From Lentzea alba (GTDB lineage: Bacteria; Actinomycetota; Actinomycetes; Mycobacteriales; Pseudonocardiaceae): a DNA stretch of 64,000 nt. Position numbers and translations under genes: made by a program. The stretch's first letter is position 1. Every line of letters starts with the position of its first letter. Location: positions 304,646 to 368,645 of the forward strand of contig NZ_JAAMPJ010000011.1 in NCBI RefSeq assembly GCF_011067745.1. Reading direction: 5' to 3'. Shown here in pieces: positions 33,332 to 42,620 of the stretch. The notes beneath the pieces are model-generated. The model saw nothing but the letters and a program-made list of their open reading frames with translations, had not been told where the DNA came from and searched no databases.

Positions 33332-34303
33332 TCAGAACTCGGCGACGGCTTCCGGTGCGTAACCGAAAAAGCCCGGGAGACCACCCGTGTGGACGAACAC
33401 CACGGGCACATCGCTGTGCAGCGCGAGCTCGCGGAACTTGACCGCGGCCTTGCCCGTGTAGACCGGGTCCAGGATCACGCCCTCGGTTTCCGCGAACAGC
33501 TTCAACACGCTCCACATGTCCGGCGTCGGCACGCCGTAGCCCGGTCCGATGGTGTCGTCGGTGACGGTGACGTGGCCGAGTTCGGGTTCCGGTCGGCCGA
33601 GGAGGGCCGCGGCGTCGGTCGCGAGGGTGCGGAGCTCCTGCTCGGCGTCCTGCGCGGAGTGGGAGACGCTCGCGGCGTGGACCTTGCCGGGCCAGCCCAG
33701 CAGTTCGGTGCCGAGCGCGAGGCCGGCCGCCGTGGCGCCGCTGCCGTCCGGCACGACGATGGTGGCGTTGTCGATGCCGCGCTCGTGGAGCTGGCCCACC
33801 AGTTCCGCGGCGGCGGCGACGTAGCCGAGCGTGCCCAGACCGTTCGAACCGCCGACGGGCAGCGTCACGGCCTTGTCGTGGTTGACCTTCTCGTACGCCT
33901 GCACGGTCTCGTCGGCGTCCGCGCAGGTGTGGACGTTGGCGCCGAACATGTGGTCCAGCACGACGTTGCCGGACCTCTCGTACGCGTCGCCCTTCATCGG
34001 CACCTTGGCGGTGAGCACGAGCTCGCACCGCAGCCCGAGCTTCGCGCACGCGGCGGCGGTCTGACGCCCGTGGTTGGTCTGCAGCGCGCCGAACGTGATG
34101 ATCGTGTCCGCGCCCTGCTCGATCGCCTGGCCGAGCAGGAACTCGAGCTTGCGCAGCTTGTTGCCGCCCGCGCCGAGCCCGTTGACGTCGTCGCGTTTGA
34201 TCAGGACCGGCGGGCTGCCGAGCGCGGCCGCGAGCCTCGGGGCGTCGTCCAGCGGGGTCGGCCAGCTGCCCAGTGCGACTCGGGGGAACGCGCTCAGATC
34301 CAT
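33332..34303 (-). CDS. D-cysteine desulfhydrase / ACC-deaminase family PLP enzyme
   Basis: A 323-residue fold-type II PLP enzyme. IKRDDVNGLGAGGNKLRKLEFLLGQA (from about residue 35) holds the Schiff-base lysine in GGNKLRKLE. Substrate and phosphate loops GALQTNHGRQTAAACAKLGL and PDGSGATAAGLALG follow, and HTGGLPGFFGY is near the end. The family breaks D-cysteine to pyruvate, H2S and ammonia, or 1-aminocyclopropane-1-carboxylate to 2-oxobutyrate; sequence alone does not separate them. It follows the Nudix gene on the same strand after a hairpin. It is cytoplasmic and of normal length. Confidence 0.88.
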   Translation of the reverse strand: MDLSAFPRVALGSWPTPLDDAPRLAAALGSPPVLIKRDDVNGLGAGGNKLRKLEFLLGQAIEQGADTIITFGALQTNHGRQTAAACAKLGLRCELVLTAKVPMKGDAYERSGNVVLDHMFGANVHTCADADETVQAYEKVNHDKAVTLPVGGSNGLGTLGYVAAAAELVGQLHERGIDNATIVVPDGSGATAAGLALGTELLGWPGKVHAASVSHSAQDAEQELRTLATDAAALLGRPEPELGHVTVTDDTIGPGYGVPTPDMWSVLKLFAETEGVILDPVYTGKAAVKFRELALHSDVPVVFVHTGGLPGFFGYAPEAVAEF

Positions 34304-34331
34304 GCCCGCGAGCTTAGAACGCCGTTCATGG

Positions 34332-34349
34332 CCAGGCCGGGAGGCCTGG
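34332..34349 (-). terminator. Short hairpin after the Nudix gene
   Basis: CCAGGCC-GGGA-GGCCTGG makes a 7-bp perfect stem immediately after the minus-strand Nudix stop. No T-run follows, as is common in actinobacteria. The preceding CGCCGTTCATGGCCAG at 34320-34335 is shared with the hairpin at 4471-4527. Confidence 0.45.
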
Positions 34350-34916
34350 TCAGACTTCGCGGCCGAATTCGGCGTAGCGGGTGGTGCCGCTTTCCAGTGC
34401 GGCTACGGCGAGGGTGAGGCGCCGGTGCAGCGACGGGTAGATCTTGGGTTTGGCGTCGTCGAGCGTCAGGTAGACCACCCCGGACAGTTCGGGGTCGTGC
34501 GCCACCGCATCGTCCACAACGCCACCGTCGAACACGAACTGGTGGCAGTCGCGCCAGATCCCGTTGCGCGGCGTCCAGTCCACGACGAGCAACCGTCCGA
34601 GGGGCCGGGACAGTCCGAGCTCCTCCCGGATCTCGCGGATCGTCGCCGCCTTGGGGGACTCGTCGTCCTCGGCCATGCCGCCGGGGATGTCCAGCACCGC
34701 CTTGTAGATCGGCACCACGAAGAGCACACGTCCCGTGGAATCACGGATCAGCGCGCCACCGGCACACGTCTTGGTGGGCCTGCGCGAGGCCACGCCCGGC
34801 TCGTACTCGAGCTCGGCCGGACCCTCGTCCAGGACATCGGTGGCAAAAGTGGCGGGATCTCCCGCGTGCAGAGCGGACACCCGGTCGATGATCACACCAC
34901 GGGGTGAATCGCGCAT
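34350..34916 (-). CDS. Nudix hydrolase
   Basis: A 188-residue protein with a complete Nudix box: GGMAEDDESPKAATIREIREELG matches Gx5Ex7REUxEExGU. It hydrolyses a nucleoside diphosphate linked to another moiety; the substrate cannot be told. The start ATG at 34914-34916 (MRDSPRGVIID) was chosen because upstream in-frame sequence looks non-coding and overlaps the divergent small membrane gene region. CAGGALIRDSTGRVLFV marks the first strand of the fold. It lies upstream of the desulfhydrase gene with a hairpin between. Confidence 0.88.
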   Translation of the reverse strand: MRDSPRGVIIDRVSALHAGDPATFATDVLDEGPAELEYEPGVASRRPTKTCAGGALIRDSTGRVLFVVPIYKAVLDIPGGMAEDDESPKAATIREIREELGLSRPLGRLLVVDWTPRNGIWRDCHQFVFDGGVVDDAVAHDPELSGVVYLTLDDAKPKIYPSLHRRLTLAVAALESGTTRYAEFGREV

Positions 34917-35059
34917 CGGCTGGGCTGCGGTTATTCGCAGTTCCGCAGATCTGCCGAAGATGACGGAATGCAACCAAACGACCAGAGAGTACGCTGAGAC
35001 CTGTAACTCCGTGCGATCAATCGCCGATGTCCACGACAACATCGGTGGAGGTGACGCCA

Positions 35060-35410
35060 ATGGGGGCAACCGGTGCCGCCAAGCGCAGAAGCGACGGTAG
35101 ATCGGCCCCGTGGTCGGTGGTCGGACTCACTGTCGTCTTCGTCGTGGTGGCCCAGGTCCAGTTCGCCATCGCGGTCGCGGAATCGGTCTGGTGGCCGGCC
35201 GTGGTCGGGGTGTTGCTGCTGGCCGCGGCGGTCGTGTTCGTGAAGACGGCGCGCAGGCTGCGTTGGGAAGACAGCGACTCGTACGAGGCACCGCCCGAGG
35301 TGGCCAAGCCGCTTCCGGCCGTCGAGTACGAGCACCACGTCGACGCCGACGGAAGCCTTGCTCGTGCGGTCGGCGAAGTCGTCCACGCGTCCAGGCGCTG
35401 GCGGGCCTGA
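35060..35410 (+). CDS. Small two-TM membrane protein, unknown
   Basis: A 116-residue protein with a basic N-terminus and two transmembrane helices, WSVVGLTVVFVVVAQVQFAIAVA and WWPAVVGVLLLAAAVVFV. An acidic cytoplasmic tail (YEAPPEVAKPLPAVEYEHHVD) follows. The ATG at 35060 is preceded by GGAGGTG at a suitable distance; an in-frame ATG at 35027 without a clear site is the alternative. It is divergent from the Nudix gene. No family recognised. Confidence 0.6.
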   Translation: MGATGAAKRRSDGRSAPWSVVGLTVVFVVVAQVQFAIAVAESVWWPAVVGVLLLAAAVVFVKTARRLRWEDSDSYEAPPEVAKPLPAVEYEHHVDADGSLARAVGEVVHASRRWRA

Positions 35411-35587
35411 CCACCTCGTAGAGCGGAGACCGGGCCAAGCAGGACGGCCCGGTCATTTCGTCGTGTGCGCAGGACCCGTCTCCGTACCTCGTGCCGGAAA
35501 TCTCCGTACCGCTCCACGGATGTCCGCTTCCACCCCTCGCGGCTGAAATGTCGAAGTCACATTTCACCAAATGCGAGGGGGATTCGG

Positions 35588-36433
35588 ATGCGCAGGCTCA
35601 TCGCGCTGCTGGGAATCGGGCTGCTGGCGATGGCAGGAACGGCTCAGGCGGCACCGGTGTCCGTGCAAGCGGTCACCACGGAGCACGTACCGGTCGTGAG
35701 TGAGATCAACTCCGTCAGTCCGAAGAGCAGGACCGCGAACTGCCCGCCGGGCATGGTCGTGGTCGGCGGAGGGTTCTCCACCGCGACCGGCGTCGGCAAC
35801 GACGGGTCCGTCGTCATGAACGAGCTGATCATGAGGGACACCTTCGTCACCGGCACGGCCTACGAGGACGCCAACGGCACCTCGAAGAACTGGGGCATCA
35901 CGGTGATCGCCGTGTGCGCCAACCCGTTGCCCGGTTACGAGATCAAAGTCGGCCGCAGCGTGAACATCGGATCGGAGTTCGAGAAGCCGGCGGTCGCGAC
36001 CTGTTCACCCGGCAAGGTGGTCGTCGGTGGCGGGTTCGACGTCGTCGGCGGGCTGGGCACGGTGCTGGTCGACGAACTGCTGCCGACCACCAACCAGGTC
36101 TCCACCAAGGCCTTCGAGGGCAAGGCGGGCACGTCGTCGAGCTGGTTCCTCGACGCCTACGCGATCTGCGCGTTCCAGCCGGCGGGCTGGGAGATCGTGA
36201 ACAAGCCCGGCCCGATCCACTCGGCCGGCAAGATCACCACGAAGGAGTGCCCAGCGGGCAAGAAGGTGCTGGGCCCGATGTTCGACCTGACCGGTTCGCT
36301 CGGGCAGGCGCACATGCTGTCGGTGCTCCCGTCGGACTTCCCGCGGCAGGAGGTGTCCATCGGCGCCCTGGAGGACGACGACAACACCGAAAACTCGTGG
36401 GGTCTGAACAACTGGCAGGTCTGCGCCAGCTGA
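35588..36433 (+). CDS. Secreted protein with three tandem two-cysteine repeats, unknown
   Basis: A 281-residue protein with a signal peptide ending AQAAP (1-22) and three related modules of about 57-60 residues at 52-111, 139-195 and 221-280. Each begins C-P-x-G-(K/M)-x-V-x-G and ends with W-x(4-7)-(V/I)-C-A, so each has one cysteine pair (52/110, 139/194, 221/279) that could form a disulphide. The core of modules 1 and 2 is VVVGGGF. ATG at 35588 was chosen because the hydrophobic signal follows at once. It may bind a ligand or the cell surface, but no function is known. It stands alone between a small membrane gene and a LAL regulator. Confidence 0.75.
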   Translation: MRRLIALLGIGLLAMAGTAQAAPVSVQAVTTEHVPVVSEINSVSPKSRTANCPPGMVVVGGGFSTATGVGNDGSVVMNELIMRDTFVTGTAYEDANGTSKNWGITVIAVCANPLPGYEIKVGRSVNIGSEFEKPAVATCSPGKVVVGGGFDVVGGLGTVLVDELLPTTNQVSTKAFEGKAGTSSSWFLDAYAICAFQPAGWEIVNKPGPIHSAGKITTKECPAGKKVLGPMFDLTGSLGQAHMLSVLPSDFPRQEVSIGALEDDDNTENSWGLNNWQVCAS

Positions 36434-36508
36434 CTCCACTGTGGACAGTGCGAGCGGTTTCGGTGAAATCGCTCGCACCGAGCAGGCGCGGCTGTCACCA
36501 TCCGAGGC

Positions 36509-38758
36509 ATGAACCCTGTCGCGGAGCTGGCGTTGCGCAGATGTCCCACGGCTGACGCCACCACCGGACGGCGGTGGCGTCAGCCGCAGCTCGACTACGC
36601 ACTCGGCCGGATCCGCACCCGAGGTGTGCTGGTCACCGGCGAACCCGGGGTCGGCAGGACGTGGTTCGCGCGGGCCCTCGCGGAGCTGACCGGCGCCGAG
36701 GTCCACTGGGTCGTCGCGACCGAGAGCAGCCGGTCGATGCCGTTCGGCGCGCTGGCCGGGCTGTTGGAAGACCTGCACCCGGTCGCGGTGCTCAAGGAGT
36801 TGCGCAGGAGGCTCGGGCCGCGGTCGTTGCTCGTCGTGGACGACGCCCACCTGCTCGACGAGGCCTCCGCGACCACGTTGCTCGCGCTGGCCGTCGGCGG
36901 GTCTGCGCGGATGCTCGTCACCGCCCAGCTCACCGGACCGGTGCCGGACGCGGTGCTCGCGCTGGTCAAGGACGGGTTCCTGGACATGATGCCGTTGCAG
37001 CCCTTCGGCCGCGACGACACGGCGGGAGCGTTGGCGGAAGGGCTCGGCGGCGAGATCGCGCCCCGCACGGCCGACCTGCTCTGGCGGTGGAGCCGCGGCA
37101 ACGGGCGCCACCTGACCGAACTGGTGCAGCGCGGCCTGATGGACGGCACGCTCACCCGCACCGGCGACGTGTGGATGTGGCGCGGCGACACCGACGTCCC
37201 GCCCGTCGCGGCTGCCCAGCCGATCACCGGACTGTCGGCCGAAGGTGTCGAGGCGTTGTGCGCGCTGGTGCTCGCCGAGCCGGTCACCGTGGACGTGCTG
37301 TGCAGGACCGCCTCGCCGGAGGGGTTCGCGGAGATCGAGGAACGCGGCCTGGTCGACGGAGCGGCGGGCACCGTCCGGTTGTCGCACCCGATGCTCGCCG
37401 CGGCCGCCGCACCGTTTCTCACGCCGTTGCGCCGACGTCGGCTCGTGGACCGGCTGCTGGCCGTTGACCCTGGCCGACCGCATCTGTTGCTCGACTCGGG
37501 CGTCACCGACCCGGCGCAGTTCGTGGCGGCGGCCCGGACGGTCCTGCTGGACCAGCCCAAACTGGCCGTGCAACTCGCTGAACGGGCTTTGTCGTTGGAT
37601 CCCGGCCCGCACGCGGCGCTCGTGCTGGCCGATGCTCACGCCGAGTGCGGTTCGCCCGGATCGGCGTGGCAGGCCTATCACCTTGCGTCCCAACGAGTTC
37701 GTGACGACGACGACCGGCTTGCCGTCGTGCTCACGCAGGCGTCGCTGACGATCTGGTGCGACCGCAAGCCGTTGGCGGCGGTCGATCTGCTGGAGAAAGC
37801 CCCACTGCCCGAACGGTTTCACGCCGACCTGGAATCAGCCGCGGCGGTGGCGACGCTGTTCTCGGCCCGCCCGGCCGAAGCGCTGACTCGTGCCGAGAAG
37901 GTCCTCGCGGGTGCTCCGTCGCGGACGGCGTGGGGCCGGGCAACCTTGGTCAGCGCGGCGGCTTTGGTGATGGCGGACCGTCCGCGCGAGGCCGCGGAGG
38001 CGATGGCCGCGCTGACCTCCGCGACGGACATATCGCCGTACTACCGAGGTCTCGCCCGCTCGGTCGCGGGGCTGCTCGGACCGGACGGTGACATGCCCTC
38101 CCTGGCCAGGCTGCGCGAGGCGCTGGTGGTGCAGAACGCGGGCAGAGGAGCGTTCCGGTCCGAGGTGATCGCCAACCTCGCCGTGGCCGAAGCGGCGGCA
38201 GGGCTGCCGGCCAGCGAGAAACCGGACGAGGTCGCGGTGTTGCCCGCGCTGGCCACGTGGGTGGCGGCGGCGTCGGCCACCGCGCGACAGGAGCCGGCGG
38301 CCGCGTTGTACCTCGCGGCCGCACGGGAGGCCGCGGACGCGGGATCGTTGCGCTGCATGGTCTACTACCTCGCCGCGGCGGCCGAGCAGGGCGCTGCCGC
38401 CGAGGCCGTGCACGCGCTCGGCGACCGTTCGTTCGAGGCGCCGGAGACCAGGGCCCGCGCGATCGGGATCTGCGCCCGTGCGTCCCGGTCGGCCTCCGAC
38501 CTGCTGGCGGCGGCCGAGGCCTACCGGGCAGCCGGGATGCCCCTTGAGGCGGCGAAGTTCGCTGAACTGACCGAACGCAGGCACGGGCTCACCAGACGTG
38601 AGCTGGAGGTCGTGCGGCACGCGGCGGCGGGCAAGACCGACCGGGCGATCGCCGAGACGCTCGTGGTCTCGGTGCGCACGGTGGAAAGCCATCTCGCGGC
38701 CGCGTACCGGAAGCTCGCGATCAGCTCCCGGCAGGAGCTGGCCGGCCTCTTCGCCTGA
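36509..38758 (+). CDS. LAL-type LuxR regulator with altered Walker A
   Basis: A 749-residue protein. The N-terminal ATPase has GEPGVGRTW at 44-52, where Arg replaces the usual Walker A lysine. The Walker B LLVVDDAHLLDEA (about 113-125) is intact. A helical TPR-like middle leads to a C-terminal LuxR HTH: LTRRELEVVRHAAAGKTDRAIAETLVVSVRTVESHLAAAYRKLAISSRQEL. The missing lysine predicts weak or no ATP hydrolysis. The gene is followed 10 bases later by a Nudix-like gene on the same strand, probably co-transcribed. Confidence 0.88.
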   Translation: MNPVAELALRRCPTADATTGRRWRQPQLDYALGRIRTRGVLVTGEPGVGRTWFARALAELTGAEVHWVVATESSRSMPFGALAGLLEDLHPVAVLKELRRRLGPRSLLVVDDAHLLDEASATTLLALAVGGSARMLVTAQLTGPVPDAVLALVKDGFLDMMPLQPFGRDDTAGALAEGLGGEIAPRTADLLWRWSRGNGRHLTELVQRGLMDGTLTRTGDVWMWRGDTDVPPVAAAQPITGLSAEGVEALCALVLAEPVTVDVLCRTASPEGFAEIEERGLVDGAAGTVRLSHPMLAAAAAPFLTPLRRRRLVDRLLAVDPGRPHLLLDSGVTDPAQFVAAARTVLLDQPKLAVQLAERALSLDPGPHAALVLADAHAECGSPGSAWQAYHLASQRVRDDDDRLAVVLTQASLTIWCDRKPLAAVDLLEKAPLPERFHADLESAAAVATLFSARPAEALTRAEKVLAGAPSRTAWGRATLVSAAALVMADRPREAAEAMAALTSATDISPYYRGLARSVAGLLGPDGDMPSLARLREALVVQNAGRGAFRSEVIANLAVAEAAAGLPASEKPDEVAVLPALATWVAAASATARQEPAAALYLAAAREAADAGSLRCMVYYLAAAAEQGAAAEAVHALGDRSFEAPETRARAIGICARASRSASDLLAAAEAYRAAGMPLEAAKFAELTERRHGLTRRELEVVRHAAAGKTDRAIAETLVVSVRTVESHLAAAYRKLAISSRQELAGLFA

Positions 38759-38768
38759 CAATGGGGGC

Positions 38769-39773
38769 ATGCCGACGTCTGCCGAGTGGCTCGAAGTGCG
38801 CGCTCACCTGCTGGAACACCGCCACGCCCTGGCGCTGGAGGCCGCTACGGAGTACCCGGACGTGCCGAAGGTCGCCGGCACCCCGCTCCTCACCGCCCAG
38901 CACTGGACGCCGGCGGCGCCCGTTCCGTTGTCGGACCTGACTTTGGAGCTGCGTCGGTCCGGTGAGGTTTTCCAGCCGGTTTCGGGTCTGCTTCCCGATG
39001 GCTTCGGCAGTTACTCGGAGGCGATGGCCGCTTTGGCCGCGCCCACGGTGTTCCAGAACCGCGAGACCTACCGGTTGCTCGACTTCAGCGGTCGGCGGTT
39101 GACGTTCGGGATCGGCTCCTACTTCGACGGCATCGACGTGGGCGAGGCCTGCGCGCACGAGTACGCGGCGCGTTCGCTCGGGCGGGTTTCTGAGTTGCCG
39201 CTGCGTGCGTCGATCGGCAATCCGTGCGATCTCACCCGTCGCCCGGTCAACGTCGCCATCAGCACGCTCACCATCCGCCACTCGCCACTCGGCTCGACGT
39301 TCTTCCTGCACTGGCGCGACCCGAAGCGCGTCGGCCATGCGGGCGGGATGTACCAGGTGCTGCCCGTCGGTGTCTTCCAGGGCGCGCAGGACAGCGACTT
39401 CTCGTTGTGGCACTGCATGATCCGCGAGTTCGCCGAGGAGCTGCTCGGGGCGCCGGAGATCCACTCCGCCGACTATTCGACGTGGCCGTTCGCACTGGAG
39501 CTGACGTCTGCGGCTCGGGTGTTCTACCTCGGCATGGGCGTGGATCCGCTGACGTTCGCCACGGACATGCTGACGGTGGCGGTGATCGAGGCTGCGCGGT
39601 TCGACGAGCTGTTCGGGGATCTGGTGTCGCACAACGAAGAAGGCCGCGTTCTGGAGGGGCTTTCGTTCACCGCCGCGAACATCGAGCGGTTCGTGCGTGC
39701 TGAGCCGACTCAGGCGGCGGGTGCGGCGCTGTTGTCGTTGGCGTGGCAGCACCGTTCGGCGTTGCTGGGCTAG
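38769..39773 (+). CDS. Nudix-fold-like protein of an actinobacterial family
   Basis: A 334-residue protein starting 10 bases after the LAL gene. N-terminal RAHLLEHRHALALEAATEYPDVPKVAGTPLLTAQHW resembles the segment found downstream of HTH domains in certain XRE-family proteins, but here no HTH is present. The C-terminal part has GMYQVLPVGVFQGAQDSD and REFAEELLG (REUxEExG half of a Nudix box) but lacks the first glycine-glutamate spacing. It is probably a Nudix-like ligand-binding or hydrolase domain. Its TAG overlaps the convergent NIS gene by 4 bases (CTAG at 39770-39773). Confidence 0.6.
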   Translation: MPTSAEWLEVRAHLLEHRHALALEAATEYPDVPKVAGTPLLTAQHWTPAAPVPLSDLTLELRRSGEVFQPVSGLLPDGFGSYSEAMAALAAPTVFQNRETYRLLDFSGRRLTFGIGSYFDGIDVGEACAHEYAARSLGRVSELPLRASIGNPCDLTRRPVNVAISTLTIRHSPLGSTFFLHWRDPKRVGHAGGMYQVLPVGVFQGAQDSDFSLWHCMIREFAEELLGAPEIHSADYSTWPFALELTSAARVFYLGMGVDPLTFATDMLTVAVIEAARFDELFGDLVSHNEEGRVLEGLSFTAANIERFVRAEPTQAAGAALLSLAWQHRSALLG

Positions 39774-41158
39774 AACGGGTTGGACAGGTACGCCCATTTC
39801 GTCGTCTTCGGGTCGAGCCGCATCAACGTGAGCGGTTTGGCCGGAATCGGGTCGTGCAGCAACGCGTGCCTGTCAGGCGTGTCCGGGACTGTCCTCGCGA
39901 TCGTTTGCCACAGCTCGGCTTCAGGTGCGTCGAGGGCGTTGACGATGCCGGTCAGCGCGGTCGCGAAGAACGTCGCGAACGTCTTGGCGCGCAGGCCTTC
40001 CGGGCTCCCGTGCAGCCGTTCGGGGAGATCCGCGCGCGGACTGACGCGGATGTCCGCCAGGTCGCGGTAGATCAACCGGTGCGGTCTGCCGTTCACGAGA
40101 CCGATGACGAGATTCTGTTCGTGCGCTTCCAACGCCACGCCACGCGCGAGCAGCGTCATCAACGGCGGCACGGCCAGCTCGGCGAACTCCTTCAACCACG
40201 CGACCGGGTCGCCGAGCGCGCGGATCGGGGGAGGGCCGCCGTCGACCGGGCGCGCGGTCAGCGCGGCCAGCGGCAGCAGGGTTTCGTGGTCGCCTGGCAC
40301 GGGTTTGTCGCGCAGGATCACGCCGAGCGCGCGGTCCGGCTCGCCGTCGGTGCGAACCGCCGCGGACGCCCGGTTGTGCTGCAGCTCGATGCCCTCGACC
40401 CGCGCGGTGAGGAAGTCGGAGACCGTGGTCGCGGTGACGATCGAGCCGGCGGAGATGTCCCGCACGGCCGAGGTGATCTGCGCGCTCAGGGTCGTCTTGA
40501 CGTGCCAGTTCTCGGTGGAGAGGGTCCGCAACGCCATGAGGGGGCTGGCGTCGAGCGTGCCGATCGTGGGGGTTTTAAGTCGTTCAGCCTGCCACGGGTG
40601 CACCGGCAGGAGGAGCTGCGCGCCGTCGCGGAGTTCGTCGGGCCAGTCGCCGAACACGACGTGGTCCGCTGTCGGGTGGAGACGTAGCGCAACGGTCGTC
40701 CGGTGCTCCGGGCCGTACGCCAGGTGGTCTCTGGCGGTGAACCCGGTGCGGTTGCGGCAACACGGGTGCAGCGGATGGCCGTCGACCACGCTCTGCTCGT
40801 GCTCCTCCAACGACCGTTCGAGGAATGGAGTCGTGAGCGCGCTCGTTGTGCGGGAGAGCGCCAGTCCGGCCACGCTGTGGGCGACTTCGGTGATGAGGCT
40901 CTCAGCGTGGGGCCAGCGCAGTGCGGTGAGGAGGTCGACCGGGTGGAGATCCTCCGCTGGATCGACTCTGACCTGAGGCAACGGCTCAACCGCGAGGGCT
41001 CGGCGCAGCCGGGCGAGCACAGCCGCACGCGCCCCCGGCAATGCCGCGAGAAACCGCTCGGCGCGTTCGGGTGGAAGCGTGGCGGCGAACTCGGTCTCGA
41101 TCGGCGTCTGCGTCAGAATGATCAGATCCTGACACATCGCCTTCAGGAAAGCGGACAC
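39770..41158 (-). CDS. IucA/IucC-type NIS synthetase (first)
   Basis: A 462-residue NRPS-independent siderophore synthetase. It condenses a carboxylic acid (citrate, succinate or alpha-ketoglutarate) with an amine via an adenylate. Family segments include GHPLHPCCRNRTGFT, LLLPVHPWQAERL, STENWHVKTTLSAQITSAVRDISAGS and EAHEQNLVIGL. It starts at the GTG at 41156-41158, only two bases from the start of the divergent second NIS gene; an ATG at 41135-41137 would shorten it by 7 residues. With the next two genes it forms a siderophore-like cassette. It is shorter than the usual 560-600 residue family members. No iron box is visible nearby. Confidence 0.82.
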   Translation of the reverse strand: MSAFLKAMCQDLIILTQTPIETEFAATLPPERAERFLAALPGARAAVLARLRRALAVEPLPQVRVDPAEDLHPVDLLTALRWPHAESLITEVAHSVAGLALSRTTSALTTPFLERSLEEHEQSVVDGHPLHPCCRNRTGFTARDHLAYGPEHRTTVALRLHPTADHVVFGDWPDELRDGAQLLLPVHPWQAERLKTPTIGTLDASPLMALRTLSTENWHVKTTLSAQITSAVRDISAGSIVTATTVSDFLTARVEGIELQHNRASAAVRTDGEPDRALGVILRDKPVPGDHETLLPLAALTARPVDGGPPPIRALGDPVAWLKEFAELAVPPLMTLLARGVALEAHEQNLVIGLVNGRPHRLIYRDLADIRVSPRADLPERLHGSPEGLRAKTFATFFATALTGIVNALDAPEAELWQTIARTVPDTPDRHALLHDPIPAKPLTLMRLDPKTTKWAYLSNPF

Positions 41159-41160
41159 CG

Positions 41161-42591
41161 GTGGAAGCGATCACTGACCCCGACGGCATCACCACGACCG
41201 CGCTGCTGAACTGCCTGCGCCGCGAGGTGGCAGAACCAGGCCCCGGCGGCACGATCCGGCTGCCCCGCACCGACGTCCTGCTGCGGGCGAGGGAGGGTCG
41301 CTGGCTCACCGAACCTGAATTGTTTTCCGGTTCGTGGCAGCCGGTTTCCTGGCAGGAGCTCGCGGTGCTCATCACCAAGGAGCTGGGCGACCCACCGGTC
41401 GGCTTCCTGGACGAGATAGCGGGCTCGCGGGCCGCGATCGCCGCCGTCCTCGACGCCCGTCCCGCCCCACCGCCCGACCTCTACCAACGCTCGGAGCAAG
41501 CGCTGATCGCCGGCCACCGCTACCACCCGGCGCCGAAGGGCCGCGGCGGGCTGCCCGCGTCGGACTGGCTGCCGTACGCGCCCGAGGTGCACGCGCGCTT
41601 TTCGTTGGCACACCTGGAAGGTTCCTTCATCGACGACGGCGAGGTGCCGTTGCCCGCCGGGGTGCTGCCCGCGCATCCGTGGCAGCTTTCGTTGCTGGGG
41701 CTGGAAGGTGCCTCGGCTGATCACGAGGTGTGGCCGACGTCTTCGGTGCGCACGGTCTACGACCCGGTGGCCGACCTGTTCTACAAGTTCAGCCTCGACG
41801 TGCAGATCACGAACGACGTGCGCCGCCTGTGGGCTCATGACCTGCGCTGGATTCCGCCACTCGCCCGTCTGTTGAGGCCGGTGTTCGCGGACATCGCTTC
41901 GGTGTTTCCCGGTGCGGCGTTCCTGATCGATCGCGGCTACCGGACTTCTGCGGAATCCTTTGAGGGACTTGCTGTTGTCGTGCGTGACGGTGTTCGGCAG
42001 CGCACGTTGCCCGGCGTTACTCCGTTGCTGGCGGCCGGAATCAGCGAGGGGTTCGACGGCAATCCGTTGGACGGACTGGACCCGTCGACGGCGTTGGAGT
42101 GGTTCCGTCAGTACGTTTCGGTCGTCGTTCCGCCTGTGCTGCACGCGTTTTTCGCGCACGGTGTGGTGATGGAGTGCCACCTGCAGAACGTGCTGGTGGG
42201 GGTGGATGCATCGGGGATGCCGGTTCAGGCGATCTACCGTGATCCGGAAGGCATGCGGTTGTTGCCTCGGCACGCGCAGCTGTTGTCCGAAGTGGACGGT
42301 GATGGTCGCGGGGTGTCGGAGGCCAAGGGGTGGGAGCGGCTGCAGTACTGCCTCGTTGTCAACCATCTCGTGGAGATTGCCGGTGCGGTGCTGGAGCGGC
42401 ATCCCGGGTTGGATGTCTGGGCGGAGGCGCGGGCCGTTTTCGTTGCTTATGCCCGGGACTACGGGTGTGAGCTGGCTTTGTTGGAGAACCCGTTCGTGCC
42501 GGCGAAAGCGAACCTGTTGCTGCGGTGGACGCGGGCGGAGGGCGCGGCGAGCCGGTACGTGGACTTCCCGAACCCGTTGTACCGGAACTAG
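41161..42591 (+). CDS. IucA/IucC-type NIS synthetase (second)
   Basis: A 476-residue NIS synthetase paralogue with a GTG start at 41161 (AGGAAAG upstream at about 41146). Seen are ALIAGHRYHPAPKGRGGL, VLPAHPWQLSLL, SSVRTVYDPVADLFYKFSLDVQITNDVRR and MECHLQNVLVGVDASGMPVQAIYRD. The two NIS genes face away from each other, and the ATP-grasp gene follows 29 bases after this one. It probably joins one acyl group to an amine in a siderophore or related metallophore. The exact substrate is not predictable. Confidence 0.85.
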   Translation: MEAITDPDGITTTALLNCLRREVAEPGPGGTIRLPRTDVLLRAREGRWLTEPELFSGSWQPVSWQELAVLITKELGDPPVGFLDEIAGSRAAIAAVLDARPAPPPDLYQRSEQALIAGHRYHPAPKGRGGLPASDWLPYAPEVHARFSLAHLEGSFIDDGEVPLPAGVLPAHPWQLSLLGLEGASADHEVWPTSSVRTVYDPVADLFYKFSLDVQITNDVRRLWAHDLRWIPPLARLLRPVFADIASVFPGAAFLIDRGYRTSAESFEGLAVVVRDGVRQRTLPGVTPLLAAGISEGFDGNPLDGLDPSTALEWFRQYVSVVVPPVLHAFFAHGVVMECHLQNVLVGVDASGMPVQAIYRDPEGMRLLPRHAQLLSEVDGDGRGVSEAKGWERLQYCLVVNHLVEIAGAVLERHPGLDVWAEARAVFVAYARDYGCELALLENPFVPAKANLLLRWTRAEGAASRYVDFPNPLYRN

Positions 42592-42620
42592 TACCTTGTG
42601 CGAGAGCTGGGGGAGCACCG

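Noticed and set aside
41100..41200. An IdeR/DmdR iron box between the NIS genes.
   Set aside because: No TTAGGTTAGGCTAACCTAA-like sequence was seen.
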